DNA of 64,000 nucleotides from positions 4,650,001 to 4,714,000 of the forward strand of contig NZ_CP144555.1 in the NCBI RefSeq assembly GCF_036607905.1, written 5' to 3'. Below the pieces are notes generated by a model that saw only the letters and a list, made by a program, of their open reading frames with translations, did not search any database and was not told the DNA's origin. The DNA is from Streptomyces sp. SCSIO 75703. Its GTDB lineage: Bacteria; Actinomycetota; Actinomycetes; Streptomycetales; Streptomycetaceae. The stretch's first letter is position 1. Every line of letters begins with the position of its first letter. A program made the position numbers and the translations under genes. Positions 9,393 to 20,893 of this stretch are shown here, in pieces.

Positions 9393-10913
9393 GTGAGTGA
9401 GCTCCCCCCGCACGACAGCAGCGAGCAGCCCGACCCGCTCGACTCCTTCGACGAGATCGTCGCCTCCGAGACCGGGCGCGACCCCGACCTCGCCGTCATC
9501 GAGGCCGGCAGCCGCACCCTGCGCACCCAGGGCGGCCCGCCCGAGGCCGACGTGCCCGGCAGGCCCGAGGACCCCGAGGTGGACGCCGCGCTGCGCGAGG
9601 TGGAGGCGGAGCTGGCCACCCGCTGGGGCGAGACCAAGCTGGAGCCGTCCGTCGCCCGCATCGCCGCGCTGATGGACGTCCTGGGGGAGCCGCAGCGCTC
9701 CTACCCCTCCCTCCACATCACCGGCACCAACGGCAAGACCTCCACCGCCCGCATGATCGAGGCCCTGCTCGGCGCCTTCGACCTGCGCACCGGCCGGTAC
9801 ACCTCGCCGCACGTGCAGTCGGTCACCGAACGCATCAGCCTCGACGGGGCACCCGTCTCCGCCGAACGCTTCATCGACACCTACCGCGACATCGCCCCCT
9901 ACGTCGAGATGGTCGACGCCCGCGAGGAGTACCGGCTCTCCTTCTTCGAGGTGCTGACCGGCATGGCCTACGCGGCCTTCGCCGACGCGCCGGTCGACGT
10001 CGCCGTCGTCGAGGTCGGCATGGGCGGCTCCTGGGACGCCACCAACGTCATCGACGGGGACGTCGCCGTCGTCACCCCCATCGACCTCGACCACACCGAC
10101 CGGCTCGGCGAGACCCACGCGGAGATCGCCGCCGAGAAGGCCGGCGTCATCAAGCGGGGCGCCACCGTGATCCTCGCCCAGCAGCCCGTCGAGGCCGCCC
10201 AGGCGCTGCTGAAGAAGGCCGTCGCCGTCGACGCCACCGTGGCCCGCGAGGGCCTGGAGTTCGGCGTCGGCGCCCGCCAGGTCGCCGTCGGCGGCCAGCT
10301 CCTCACCCTGCGCGGACTCGGCGGCGAGTACACCGACGTCTTCCTGCCCCTGCACGGCGCCCACCAGGCGCACAACGCGGCCGTCGCGCTCGCCGCCGTC
10401 GAGGCGTTCTTCGGCGTCGGCGCCGAGCGCGCCGAACCACTCGACGGGGAGACCGTGCGCCGGGCCTTCGCCGCCGTCGCCTCGCCCGGCCGCCTGGAGG
10501 TCGTGCGGCGCTCGCCGACCGTGGTGCTGGACGCCGCGCACAACCCGGCGGGCGCCCGCGTCACCGCCGAGGCGGTCGGCGAGGCGTTCCAGTTCAGCCG
10601 GCTCATCGGCGTGGTCGGCGCCAGCGGCGACAAGAACGTGCGGGGCCTGCTGGAGGCGTTCGAGCCGGTCTTCGCCGAGATCGTCGTCACCCAGAACTCC
10701 ACCCACCGCGCCATGGACGCCGACGCGCTCGCCGCGCTCGCCGTCGAGGTCTTCGGCGAGGACCGCGTCCAGGTCGAGCCGCGGCTGCCCGACGCCCTGG
10801 AGGCCGCGATCACGCTGGCCGAGGAGGAGGGCGAGTTCGCGGGCGGCGGTGTGCTCGTCACCGGTTCCGTCATCACCGTCGGCGAGGCCCGACTGCTGCT
10901 GGGGAAGGGCTGA
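9393..10913 (+). CDS. folC: Bifunctional folylpolyglutamate / dihydrofolate synthase
   Basis: The 506-residue Mur-ligase-family enzyme ligates glutamate to folates, and in many bacteria also makes dihydrofolate from dihydropteroate. The start is GTG 9393. The P-loop ITGTNGKTSTARMIEALL lies at about residues 107-124, and SPHVQSVTERI (about 140) is the folate-binding signature. The central and C-terminal ligase domains contain LDAAHNPAGAR. The first 75 residues are an acidic extension (PLDSFDEIVASETGRDPD) longer than in enterobacterial FolC. A DUF4233-type membrane protein and ndk follow on the same strand, probably in one transcript. Confidence 0.96.
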   Translation: MSELPPHDSSEQPDPLDSFDEIVASETGRDPDLAVIEAGSRTLRTQGGPPEADVPGRPEDPEVDAALREVEAELATRWGETKLEPSVARIAALMDVLGEPQRSYPSLHITGTNGKTSTARMIEALLGAFDLRTGRYTSPHVQSVTERISLDGAPVSAERFIDTYRDIAPYVEMVDAREEYRLSFFEVLTGMAYAAFADAPVDVAVVEVGMGGSWDATNVIDGDVAVVTPIDLDHTDRLGETHAEIAAEKAGVIKRGATVILAQQPVEAAQALLKKAVAVDATVAREGLEFGVGARQVAVGGQLLTLRGLGGEYTDVFLPLHGAHQAHNAAVALAAVEAFFGVGAERAEPLDGETVRRAFAAVASPGRLEVVRRSPTVVLDAAHNPAGARVTAEAVGEAFQFSRLIGVVGASGDKNVRGLLEAFEPVFAEIVVTQNSTHRAMDADALAALAVEVFGEDRVQVEPRLPDALEAAITLAEEEGEFAGGGVLVTGSVITVGEARLLLGKG

Positions 10914-10919
10914 CCCGAC

Positions 10920-11285
10920 GTGCGTACCCTCTGCGCTTCGACCCTGATCGGCGAGTTCTTCGTGATCGGCTTCGCCGCCCTCGTCGCCATGAAGGACCCC
11001 GGCCTGTCCATGACCACCGTGTGGACGGTCAGCGGCATCGCCATGTTCCTGTGCCTGGCGCTGTGCGGCGTGGTGACCCGGCCCGGCGGCATCGCCCTCG
11101 GCTGGGCCCTCCAGGCCGCCCTGGTCGCCTCCGGCTTCGTCGTGCCGACGATGTTCTTCATGGGCGCGCTCTTCGGCGCCCTGTGGTGGGCCTCCGTACA
11201 CTACGGCCGCAAGATCGACGAGGCGAAGGCGCGGTTCGCCGCGCAGGCCGCCCAGGACGAGACCCCCGCGCCTGACGCTGCGTGA
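10920..11285 (+). CDS. Small integral membrane protein, DUF4233-like
   Basis: The 121-residue protein starts at GTG 10920, only 6 nt after the folC stop, so it is almost certainly translated from the folC message. Three to four hydrophobic helices are visible (LIGEFFVIGFAALVAM, VWTVSGIAMFLCLALCGVV, LGWALQAALVASGFVVP, MFFMGALFGALWWASV). A charged cytoplasmic tail follows (KIDEAKARFAAQ). Small membrane proteins of the DUF4233 family are typically found directly after folC in actinobacteria; their biochemical role is unknown. Confidence 0.88.
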   Translation: MRTLCASTLIGEFFVIGFAALVAMKDPGLSMTTVWTVSGIAMFLCLALCGVVTRPGGIALGWALQAALVASGFVVPTMFFMGALFGALWWASVHYGRKIDEAKARFAAQAAQDETPAPDAA

Positions 11286-11349
11286 CGGACGCCGCGACAC
11301 GCCCGGTAACCTCTCGTCCAGCACCCCTGTGATGTGAAGGAGCCCTCCC

Positions 11350-11763
11350 GTGACCCAGCGCACCCTCGTCCTGCTCAAGCCCGACGCCGTCCGGCGCGGA
11401 CTGACCGGCGAGATCATCAGCCGGATCGAGCGCAAGGCCGGCTGGCGGATCACCGCGCTGGAACTGCGCACGCTGGACGCCGGCACGCTGGAGCAGCACT
11501 ACGGCGAACACCAGGGCAAGCCCTTCTACGAGCCGCTGATGGAGTTCATGGCCTCCGGCCCCGTCGTCGCCCTGATCGTCGAGGGTGAGCGCGTCATCGA
11601 GGGCGTGCGCGCGCTGGCCGGCCCGACCGACCCGATCGCGGCGGCCCCGGGCTCCATCCGCGGCGACTACGGGGTGATCGTCCGCGAGAACCTGATCCAC
11701 GCCTCCGACTCCGAGGAGTCGGCCGAGCGCGAGGTGAAGATCTTCTTCCCCGGCCTCGCCTGA
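11350..11763 (+). CDS. ndk: Nucleoside diphosphate kinase
   Basis: The 137-residue enzyme transfers the gamma-phosphate from ATP to NDPs through a phosphohistidine intermediate. The start is GTG 11350 after GAAGGAGCC. The catalytic His117 lies in NLIHASDSEESAEREVKIFF, the family signature (usually NxxHGSDS; here Ala replaces Gly). The N-terminal TLVLLKPDAVRRGLTGEI is also diagnostic. A TAACCT box at 11307-11312 suggests its own promoter in addition to read-through from folC. Confidence 0.97.
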   Translation: MTQRTLVLLKPDAVRRGLTGEIISRIERKAGWRITALELRTLDAGTLEQHYGEHQGKPFYEPLMEFMASGPVVALIVEGERVIEGVRALAGPTDPIAAAPGSIRGDYGVIVRENLIHASDSEESAEREVKIFFPGLA

Positions 11764-11820
11764 ACCACCGGAACATCTTTTTTCTGACGCGCCGTCAGCC
11801 CAGAGGGGCCCGGCGGACCG

Positions 11821-11846
11821 GGGCGGTCGCCGAGAAGCGACCGCCC
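11821..11846 (+). terminator. Terminator after ndk; rest of the ndk-mreB gap
   Basis: GGGCGGTCGC (11821-11830) and GCGACCGCCC (11837-11846) form a perfect 10-bp stem with the loop CGAGAA. The remaining 200 bp up to mreB hold no gene. They are less GC-rich around 11850-12040 and presumably contain the mreB promoter, but I could not identify it with confidence. Confidence 0.8.
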
Positions 11847-12053
11847 TGCGGCATATGCGTGCCGATCGGGGGAACGGATTCCACCGTTGGCCCGTCTCCA
11901 CAAGCGAGGCGGTGCGCCATCTGCTGACAATGGCGAAGACCCTCGCGCGGTGTTCGTGAAAGCGCGTCTACCATGGAAGCCTTCACGTCACTGCACCCAC
12001 CTCGCCGACCTGAAAAGCCCTCATAGGCTTGTGGGAAGGCCAGCCGAATCCTG

Positions 12054-13085
12054 ATGGGGAACTCAATGTCGTTCATCGGCCGTGACATGGCTGTCGACCT
12101 CGGGACCGCCAACACGCTGGTGTACGTCAGGGGTCGCGGGATCGTACTGAACGAGCCGTCCGTCGTCGCGATCAACACCAACACCGGTGGCATCCTCGCG
12201 GTCGGCGCCGAAGCGAAGAAGATGATCGGGCGCACCCCGGGCAACATCGTCGCCGTGCGCCCGCTGAAGGACGGCGTGATCGCCGACTTCGAGATCACCG
12301 AGCGGATGCTCCGCTACTTCATCCTGAAGATCCACAAGCGGCGGTATCTGGCTCGTCCGCGGGTCGTCGTCTGTGTGCCCTCGGGTATCACCGGCGTCGA
12401 GCGCCGCGCCGTCATCGAGGCGTCGTCCCAGGCCGGCGCCCGCCAGGTGCACATCATCGAGGAGCCCATGGCCGCGGCCATCGGCTCCGGCCTGCCGGTC
12501 CACGAGGCCACGGGCAACATGGTGGTCGACATCGGCGGCGGCACCACGGAGGTCGCGGTCATCTCCCTCGGCGGCATCGTCACCGCCCAGTCCATCCGCG
12601 TCGCGGGTGACGAGCTGGACAACGCGATCATCCAGCATGTGAAGAAGGAGTACAGCCTTCTGCTGGGCGAGCGCACGGCCGAGTCGATCAAGCTCACGAT
12701 CGGATCGGCGTACGACCTCGACTCCGACGAGCACACCGAAATCCGCGGCCGGGACCTCGTCTCCGGCCTGCCCAAGACCGTCGTCATCTCGGCCGCCGAG
12801 GTCCGCAAGGCGATCGAGGAACCCGTCAACGCCATCGTCGACGCGGTCAAGACGACCCTGGACAAGTGCCCGCCGGAGCTGTCCGGCGACATCATGGACC
12901 GGGGCATCGTCCTGACCGGCGGCGGGGCGCTGCTGCGCGGCCTCGACGAGCGGCTGCGCAGGGAGACCGGCATGCCGATCCACATCGCCGAGGACCCGCT
13001 CGACAGCGTCGCGCTCGGTTCCGGGAAGTGCGTCGAGGAGTTCGAGGCGCTCCAGCAGGTGCTGGACGCCCAGCCCCGCAGGTGA
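12054..13085 (+). CDS. mreB: Rod-shape-determining protein MreB (bacterial actin)
   Basis: The protein has 343 residues from ATG 12054. A second ATG at 12066 ([17 protein letters not shown]) has a better-placed GGGGA and could be the true start. Actin-fold nucleotide motifs are present: phosphate 1 [17 protein letters not shown], phosphate 2 [18 protein letters not shown], and adenosine [15 protein letters not shown]. It forms membrane-bound filaments that organise wall synthesis; in Streptomyces the Mre proteins act mainly in spore-wall assembly. It heads the cluster mreB-mreC-mreD-PBP2-RodA, but 514 bp with a repeat tract separates it from mreC. Confidence 0.97.
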   Translation: MGNSMSFIGRDMAVDLGTANTLVYVRGRGIVLNEPSVVAINTNTGGILAVGAEAKKMIGRTPGNIVAVRPLKDGVIADFEITERMLRYFILKIHKRRYLARPRVVVCVPSGITGVERRAVIEASSQAGARQVHIIEEPMAAAIGSGLPVHEATGNMVVDIGGGTTEVAVISLGGIVTAQSIRVAGDELDNAIIQHVKKEYSLLLGERTAESIKLTIGSAYDLDSDEHTEIRGRDLVSGLPKTVVISAAEVRKAIEEPVNAIVDAVKTTLDKCPPELSGDIMDRGIVLTGGGALLRGLDERLRRETGMPIHIAEDPLDSVALGSGKCVEEFEALQQVLDAQPRR

Positions 13086-13199
13086 CGTCGCACGACGGTT
13101 CCGCCGTACGAGACGATCCCCTCTCGTGCGGCGGATCGTTGATATAGAGACATGAGAACGCCCCCGAGTCCCGGGCCGGATGTTCCCGGGCGGCGCGGA

Positions 13200-13565
13200 G
13201 AACACCCCGACGCGCCGGCGGGTTTCCCCGGACACCCGAAACGTCCGCGCCCGACGTCCCCAACGTCCGGAGAAACACCCCTGGTTTGCGAAGTATCCGT
13301 ACCACCCGTGGAAACCGCAGTTCCCGTACTCCCGCAAGACCCGCGGTTCCCGTACTTCCCGAAGTGGCCCCGCTTCCCGGGGCGTCCGCACTTCCCGAAG
13401 CGGGCCCCGCCTCCCGAAACGCCCGAAGTCCCCGCACTTCCCGCGGTTCGCGCAGTTCCCGTAGTTCCGTGGTACCTGCGCTTCCCGAAGCAACCGAAGT
13501 ACCCGGGGCAATCGAAGCAACCGCAGTACCCGAAGTACCCGCAGTTCCCGCAGTTCCCGCAGTTT
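13200..13565. repeat. Degenerate 9-bp tandem repeat tract between mreB and mreC
   Basis: The tract consists of variants of CCCGMAGTN (CCCGCAGTT, CCCGAAGTA, CCCGAAGCA and others). The clearest run is CCCGAAGTA followed by three exact CCCGCAGTT copies at 13529-13564; copies degrade towards 13200. The 9-bp period keeps three frames open on each strand, giving spurious Pro/Phe-rich or Gly/Cys-rich frames. The 514-bp gap holds no other gene I can support. The repeats end about 35 bp before the mreC start, so they lie in its promoter or leader region. Confidence 0.8.
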
Positions 13566-13599
13566 TCCGACTCCGACGAGGAAGGCACGGCCGCCGCAC

Positions 13600-14544
13600 G
13601 TGAGGGACACGAAAGAGAGCCGGCTGCTCCTGGTGCTGCTGATCGCGATCGCGTTCGCGCTGATCACGGTGGACATCCGCGGCGGTGAGGACTCACCCGT
13701 CGACGGCGCCCGGCAAGCCGCGGCCACCGTCTTCGGCCCGATCGAGAACGGCGTGTCGGCCGCCGTCGACCCGGTCGGCAACGCCGTCGCCGCGATCCGC
13801 TCCTCCGGCGACCGGCACGACCGGCTCGCCGCCCTGGAGACCGAGAACGCCGCCCTGAAGGCCAAGCTCGGCAGCGACGAACGCGGACGCAGCCGCCTGC
13901 GCCAGTTCGACAAGATGCTCGGCCTCGCCGGCGCCGGCCAGTACGGCATCAAGGGCGCCCAGGTCATCGCCATAGGAGCCGCCCAGGGCTTCTCCTGGAC
14001 CATCACCATCGACGCCGGCGCCAACGACGGCATCCAACGCGACATGACCGTCCTCAACGGCGACGGACTCGTCGGCCGCGTCACCACCGTCGGCCCCCAC
14101 ACCGCCACCGTGCTCCTCGCCAACGACCCCGACTTCACCGTCGGCACCCGCATGGAGTCCGGCGACGAACTCGGCTTCGCCTCCGGCCAGGGCGACCGCC
14201 CCCTGCGCGTCGAACTCCTCAACGGCAAGGCCGACGTCAAGAAGGGCGACCGGCTCGTCACCTTCGGCTCCCAGGCCGACAAGCCCTTCGTGCCCGGCGT
14301 CCCCGTCGGCGTCGTCAGCCGCGTCGACCCCTCCGGCGGCGACCTCACCCGCACCCTCTACGTCACGCCCTTCGCCAGCTTCACCAAGCTGGACGTGATC
14401 GGCGTCGTCGTCCAGGCCCCCAAGAAGGACCCGCGGGACACGGTGCTGCCCGACAAGCCGGAACCGAAGCCCGCGCCGACCGTCACGGTCACCGTGACCC
14501 CGTCCGCCCCGGCCCCCGACGGCCCGCCGCAGCCCGAGCAGTAG
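13600..14544 (+). CDS. mreC: Rod-shape-determining protein MreC
   Basis: The 314-residue bitopic membrane protein starts at GTG 13600, with GAGGAAGG about 12 nt upstream. After a short cytoplasmic tail (VRDTKESR) comes one transmembrane helix (about residues 9-24, LLLVLLIAIAFALITV). A coiled coil follows (about 68-95, HDRLAALETENAALKAKL), then the beta-rich extracytoplasmic domain with VIAIGAAQGFSWTITIDAG and NGDGLVGRVTTVGPHTATV, characteristic of MreC. The C-terminal 45 residues are Pro-rich. It scaffolds the elongasome outside the membrane together with MreD and PBP2. Confidence 0.95.
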   Translation: MRDTKESRLLLVLLIAIAFALITVDIRGGEDSPVDGARQAAATVFGPIENGVSAAVDPVGNAVAAIRSSGDRHDRLAALETENAALKAKLGSDERGRSRLRQFDKMLGLAGAGQYGIKGAQVIAIGAAQGFSWTITIDAGANDGIQRDMTVLNGDGLVGRVTTVGPHTATVLLANDPDFTVGTRMESGDELGFASGQGDRPLRVELLNGKADVKKGDRLVTFGSQADKPFVPGVPVGVVSRVDPSGGDLTRTLYVTPFASFTKLDVIGVVVQAPKKDPRDTVLPDKPEPKPAPTVTVTVTPSAPAPDGPPQPEQ

Positions 14545-14557
14545 GAGCACTCACCCC

Positions 14558-15229
14558 ATGCGCGTCAACCGGATCCTGCTCTCCTCCTCCCTGGTCGTCG
14601 TCGCCCTGGTGGTACAGGTCAGCGTCCTCGCCCGGCTCCAGCTCCCCGGCGCCGTCCCCGACCTGCTCCTGCTCACCGTGGTCGGCCTCGCCCTCGTCTA
14701 CGGCCACGTCGGCGGCGCCCTCATCGGCTTCGGCGCCGGCCTCCTCGCCGACCTCGCCCCGCCCGCCGACCACGCCGCCGGCCGCTACGCCCTCGTGCTC
14801 TGCCTCGTCGGCTACCTCGCCGGCCTCGCCCGCCCGGAGAACGGCCGGCTGCGCTCCGCCGTCGGCCCCATGGCCGTCGTGGTCGCCGCGGCCGTCGGCA
14901 CCACCCTGCTCTACGCCGGCGTCGGCGCCCTCGTCGGCGACACCGCCGCCCGCGACGTCGGCCTGCCCGGACTCCTGTTCACCGCCGCCCTGTACGACCT
15001 GCTCCTCGCGCCCTTCGTCGTCCCCGCCGTGATGGCCCTCGCCCGCCGCGCCGAGAACGACCCGCTGGCCGACTCCGGGTCCACCGCCCAGAACACCGAC
15101 ATCGCCTCCGGCTGGCTCTCCGGCGGCACCGGACTGCGCATCGGCGGCCAGCGCAACCCCCTGCGCGTCAAGGCCGCCCGCTCCCGCGGCGCCCGCGCCG
15201 GACGCATCAAGGGGGTCAAGCGGCTGTGA
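14558..15229 (+). CDS. mreD: Rod-shape-determining protein MreD
   Basis: The 223-residue polytopic membrane protein starts at ATG 14558, 13 nt after mreC, with GTAGGAGCAC just upstream. Four to five helices are visible, beginning ILLSSSLVVVALVVQVSVLA and including LLLLTVVGLALVYGHVGGAL. The C-terminal 55 residues are basic and cytoplasmic (RVKAARSRGARAGRIKGVKR), longer than in E. coli MreD. Tight coupling to mreC and the following mrdA supports the call. Confidence 0.93.
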   Translation: MRVNRILLSSSLVVVALVVQVSVLARLQLPGAVPDLLLLTVVGLALVYGHVGGALIGFGAGLLADLAPPADHAAGRYALVLCLVGYLAGLARPENGRLRSAVGPMAVVVAAAVGTTLLYAGVGALVGDTAARDVGLPGLLFTAALYDLLLAPFVVPAVMALARRAENDPLADSGSTAQNTDIASGWLSGGTGLRIGGQRNPLRVKAARSRGARAGRIKGVKRL

Positions 15230-15260
15230 CACCGGGGGCAGCACAGGCCGTACAGGCAGC

Positions 15261-15287
15261 ACGGGCCGTACGGGCCGTACGGGCCGC
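15261..15287 (+). repeat. Three tandem 9-bp units between mreD and mrdA
   Basis: ACGGGCCGT occurs twice in tandem and is followed by ACGGGCCGC, with related CAGGCCGTA just before. The 150-bp mreD-mrdA gap contains no other feature I can name; the stretch after the repeat is a CA-rich run. Confidence 0.6.
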
Positions 15288-15379
15288 ACACACGCACACA
15301 CGTCGCGCGGGGGAGCCGGCAGCAGTGACCCACATCCACCCGTCGCCCACCACCACCCACCACGGAACGGGCCCGGACC

Positions 15380-17644
15380 ATGACTAACATCCCGGAGACC
15401 GGCCGGAACACGCGCGTCCAGACCCGGCTCGTCGTCATCCAGATCCTCGTCCTCTCCCTGCTCGGCACCCTCGGCGGACGCCTGTGGTACCTCCAGATCC
15501 GCCAGGGCGACGAATACGCCAAGAAGGCGTCCGGCAACCACGTCCAGCAGGTCGTCCAGCCCGCCGTGCGCGGCTCCATCCTGGACAGCCGAGGCGTCCC
15601 CCTCGCCGACAACGAGACCCGCCTCGTGGTCTCCGCCTCCCGCACCGAACTGATGAAGATGAAGGACGACGGCGACGCCGTCCTCACCAAGCTCGCCGAC
15701 GTCCTCGGCATGAAGCCGCAGGAGGTCAGGGAGAAGGTCCGGCTGTGCGACGCCAAGACGCCGCAGCCCTGCTGGAACGGCTCCCCCTACCAGCCGATCC
15801 CCATCACCGACGAGGCCACCCCCAAGCAGGCCCTCCAGATCCGCGAACGCTCCGAGGACTTCCCCGGCATCACCGCCGAACCCGAGGCCGTCCGCCGCTA
15901 CACCGCCCCCGGCAAGGCCAACACCGCCCAGGTCCTCGGCTACCTCTCCCCGGTCACCGACGACGAGATCCAGAAGGCGCAGGACACCGACTCGCCGTTC
16001 CTGCGCTCGGACCAGGTCGGCCGCTCCGGACTGGAACGCCAGTACGACAAGGCGCTGCGCGGCAAGGCCGGCGTCACCCGCTACGAGGTCGACAACCTCG
16101 GCCGCGTCATCGGCCAGGCCGAGTCCGACCCCGCCGAACCCGGCTCCAACCTCGTCACCAGCATCGACGCCCGCGTCCAGCGGGTCGCCGAGTACGAGCT
16201 GAACGAGGCCATGAAGGCCGCCCGCAACGAGTTCGACCGCAACACCAACACCACCTACAAGGCCGACGCCGGCGCCGTCGTCGTCATGGAGGCCAAGACC
16301 GGCCGCGTCGTCGCCATGGCCTCCAACCCCAGCTACGACCCCAACGCCTGGGTCGGCGGCATCTCCGCCAAGGACTACAAGAAGCTCACCGGCAAGGACT
16401 CCAACTACCCGCTCCTCAACCGGGCCATCCAGGGCCAGGCCGCCCCCGGCTCCATCTTCAAGGTGGTCTCCTCCGCCGCCGCCGTCGAGGCCGGCTACGA
16501 CTTCGACGGCCGCTACGACTGCTCCGGCTCCTACGAGGTCGGCGGCCAGGTCTTCAAGAACTTCGAGTCCGCCAACGACGGCATGATCAGCATCGGCCGC
16601 GCCCTGGAACTCTCCTGCGACACCGTCTACTACCGCCTCGCCCACGAGGAGTGGAAGCGCGACGGCGGCATGAAGCCGAAGAAGCCCCACGACTACTTCT
16701 ACAAGGCCGCCCACGAATTCGGCCTCGGCAAGGAGACCGGCATCGACCTCCCCAACGAGGTCACCGGCCGCGTCCCCGACCGCGAGTGGAAGCAGAAGTA
16801 CTGGGAGGCCAACAAGGACGCCTGGTGCAAGACCGGCAAGAAGGGCGGCTCCTACGTCGAGCAGATCGCGTACGAGAACTGCCTCGAAGGCAACAAGATG
16901 CGCGCCGGTGACTCCATCAACTACTCCATCGGCCAGGGCGACACCCTCGTGACCCCCATCCAGATGGCCACCGTCTACTCGGCCCTCTCCAACGGCGGCA
17001 CCCTCTACGCCCCCACCATCGGCAAGGCCGTCGTCAGCCCCGACGGCAAGCACGTCGAGGAGATCGAGCCCGCCTCCCACGGCAAGCTCCCCCTCTCCAA
17101 GGCCACCCTCGCCAAGATGGACGAGGCCCTCGAAGGCGTCGCCACCCGCGGCACCGCCGCCTGGCGCTTCGGCGGCTGGCCCCAGGACAAGATCCCCATG
17201 CGCGCCAAGACCGGCACCGCCGAGGTCTACGGCAAGCAGACCACCTCCTGGTTCGCCACCTACACCGACGACTACGCCATCGTCATGACCATCTCCCAGG
17301 GCGGCACCGGCTCCGGCGCCTCCGGCCCCGCCGTCCGCAAGATCTACGACGCCCTCTACGGCGTCCAGGCCGACGGCTCCCTCGACAAGGGCAAGGCCCT
17401 CATGGCCAAGCCCATCACCGCCCTCCCCGAGATCAGGACGGACGGCACCATCGCCGCCCCGAAGATGCCCGAGGACCCCGTCAAGGAACTCCTCGCCACC
17501 CCCCGGAACACCCAGGACACCCCGCCGCCCGGCGGCGACGACCCCACCGCCCCGCAGGACCCGCAGGCCACCGTCGAACCGCCCGCCACCGGCAACCGGC
17601 AGACCCGCAGGCGGACCCGGAGGACCGGAAGGACCCGCACATGA
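15380..17644 (+). CDS. mrdA: Penicillin-binding protein 2 (class B transpeptidase)
   Basis: The 754-residue peptidoglycan DD-transpeptidase is anchored by an N-terminal helix (about residues 14-32, TRLVVIQILVLSLLGTLGG). The PBP dimerisation domain follows, then the transpeptidase domain. The active-site SxxK is SIFK at about 358-361 (APGSIFKVVSSAAAVEAG). The second motif is SCD in ELSCDTVYYRLA, the SxD form typical of PBP2, and KTG is at about 610 (MRAKTGTAEVYG). The C-terminal 60 residues are Pro/Thr/Arg-rich. The stop overlaps the rodA ATG (ATGA), indicating translational coupling to its glycosyltransferase partner. Confidence 0.96.
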   Translation: MTNIPETGRNTRVQTRLVVIQILVLSLLGTLGGRLWYLQIRQGDEYAKKASGNHVQQVVQPAVRGSILDSRGVPLADNETRLVVSASRTELMKMKDDGDAVLTKLADVLGMKPQEVREKVRLCDAKTPQPCWNGSPYQPIPITDEATPKQALQIRERSEDFPGITAEPEAVRRYTAPGKANTAQVLGYLSPVTDDEIQKAQDTDSPFLRSDQVGRSGLERQYDKALRGKAGVTRYEVDNLGRVIGQAESDPAEPGSNLVTSIDARVQRVAEYELNEAMKAARNEFDRNTNTTYKADAGAVVVMEAKTGRVVAMASNPSYDPNAWVGGISAKDYKKLTGKDSNYPLLNRAIQGQAAPGSIFKVVSSAAAVEAGYDFDGRYDCSGSYEVGGQVFKNFESANDGMISIGRALELSCDTVYYRLAHEEWKRDGGMKPKKPHDYFYKAAHEFGLGKETGIDLPNEVTGRVPDREWKQKYWEANKDAWCKTGKKGGSYVEQIAYENCLEGNKMRAGDSINYSIGQGDTLVTPIQMATVYSALSNGGTLYAPTIGKAVVSPDGKHVEEIEPASHGKLPLSKATLAKMDEALEGVATRGTAAWRFGGWPQDKIPMRAKTGTAEVYGKQTTSWFATYTDDYAIVMTISQGGTGSGASGPAVRKIYDALYGVQADGSLDKGKALMAKPITALPEIRTDGTIAAPKMPEDPVKELLATPRNTQDTPPPGGDDPTAPQDPQATVEPPATGNRQTRRRTRRTGRTRT

Positions 17645-18840
17645 CCGGAACCAACAGCTTCCAGGTCTCCGGATACGGCCCCGAACGCTCGGGCTGGACC
17701 CGCGTCTTCGCCCGCGACTCCCTCGCCCGGCGACTCGACTGGCCGATCCTCACGGCCTCCGTGGTCCTGTCGATGATCGGCGCCCTGCTCATCTACTCGG
17801 CCACCCGCAACCGCACCGAACTCAACCAGGGCGACCCCTACTACTTCCTCACCCGGCACCTGCTCAACACCGGCATCGGCTTCGCCCTCATGGTCGCCAC
17901 CATCTGGTTCGGCCACCGCGCCCTGCGCACCGCCGCCCCCGTCCTCTACGGCGCCTCGGTCTTCCTCAACCTGCTGGTGCTCACCCCGCTCGGCTCCACC
18001 ATCAACGGCGCCCACTCCTGGATCAAGCTCCCCGGCGGCTTCACCCTCCAGCCCTCCGAGTTCGTGAAGATCACGATCATCCTGGGCATGGCGATGCTGC
18101 TCGCCGCCCGCGTCGACGCCGGCGACAAGCCCTACCCGGACCACAAGACCGTGCTCCAGGCACTCGGCCTCGCCACCGTGCCCATGCTCATCGTGCTGCT
18201 CATGCCCGACCTCGGCTCGGTCATGGTCATGGTCGTCATCGTGCTCGGTGTGCTCCTCGCCTCCGGCGCCTCCAACCGGTGGGTCTTCGGGCTGCTCGGC
18301 ACCGGGGTGATCGGCTCCCTCGCGGTCTGGCAGCTCGGCATCCTCGACGAGTACCAGATCAACCGCTTCGCCGCCTTCGCCAACCCGGAACTCGACCCCG
18401 CCGGCGTCGGCTACAACACCAGCCAGGCCCGCATCGCCATCGGCTCCGGCGGACTCACCGGCTCCGGCCTCTTCCAGGGCTCCCAGACCACCGGCCGCTT
18501 CGTGCCCGAGCAGCAGACCGACTTCGTCTTCAGCGTCGCCGGCGAGGAACTCGGCTTCCTCGGCGCCGGCCTCATCATCGCCCTGCTCGGCATCATCCTC
18601 TGGCGCGGCTGCCGCATCGCCCGGGGCACCAGCGACCTGTACGGCACCATCGTCGCCGCCGGCATCGTCGCCTGGTTCGCCTTCCAGACGTTCGAGAACA
18701 TCGGCATGACCCTCGGCATCATGCCCGTCACCGGCCTGCCCCTGCCCTTCGTCTCCTACGGAGGCTCGTCCATGTTCGCCGTCTGGGTCTCCATCGGACT
18801 CCTGCAGTCCATCACCGCCCAGAGACCCGTCTCCGCCTGA
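17641..18840 (+). CDS. rodA: RodA/FtsW/SpoVE-family peptidoglycan glycosyltransferase
   Basis: The 399-residue SEDS protein has about ten transmembrane helices and polymerises lipid II with PBP2. The start ATG overlaps the mrdA stop by 4 nt. Signatures include GSTINGAHSWIKLPGGFTLQ with PSEFVKI (about residues 118-142), MPDLGSVMVMVVI, and the C-terminal MPVTGLPLPFVSYGGSSM, the SEDS hallmark. In Streptomyces this gene (sfr) belongs to the sporulation-wall cluster. It ends the mre operon; an intergenic promoter-like TAGTCT (18875-18880) precedes the next gene. Confidence 0.96.
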   Translation: MTGTNSFQVSGYGPERSGWTRVFARDSLARRLDWPILTASVVLSMIGALLIYSATRNRTELNQGDPYYFLTRHLLNTGIGFALMVATIWFGHRALRTAAPVLYGASVFLNLLVLTPLGSTINGAHSWIKLPGGFTLQPSEFVKITIILGMAMLLAARVDAGDKPYPDHKTVLQALGLATVPMLIVLLMPDLGSVMVMVVIVLGVLLASGASNRWVFGLLGTGVIGSLAVWQLGILDEYQINRFAAFANPELDPAGVGYNTSQARIAIGSGGLTGSGLFQGSQTTGRFVPEQQTDFVFSVAGEELGFLGAGLIIALLGIILWRGCRIARGTSDLYGTIVAAGIVAWFAFQTFENIGMTLGIMPVTGLPLPFVSYGGSSMFAVWVSIGLLQSITAQRPVSA

Positions 18841-18946
18841 CCCGCGCGGATGCCGCCCAGGCGGCCCGCCGGGTTAGTCTGGGTGGCCACCCGCCCCCCG
18901 GCCGCCGGCTGGGGGACACCCTGTCAGCACACAAAGGTCCCGCCAG

Positions 18947-20893
<1,947 letters not shown>

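Noticed and set aside
12314-13588. Gly/Cys-rich minus-strand frame over mreB and the repeat tract
   Set aside because: The cysteines come from the repeat unit AACTGCGGG, and the rest is antisense to mreB.
13152-13688. Pro/Phe-rich frame between mreB and mreC as a possible gene
   Set aside because: There is no ribosome site, it overlaps the mreC start, and its composition follows from the 9-bp repeat. All frames through the tract are similarly open.
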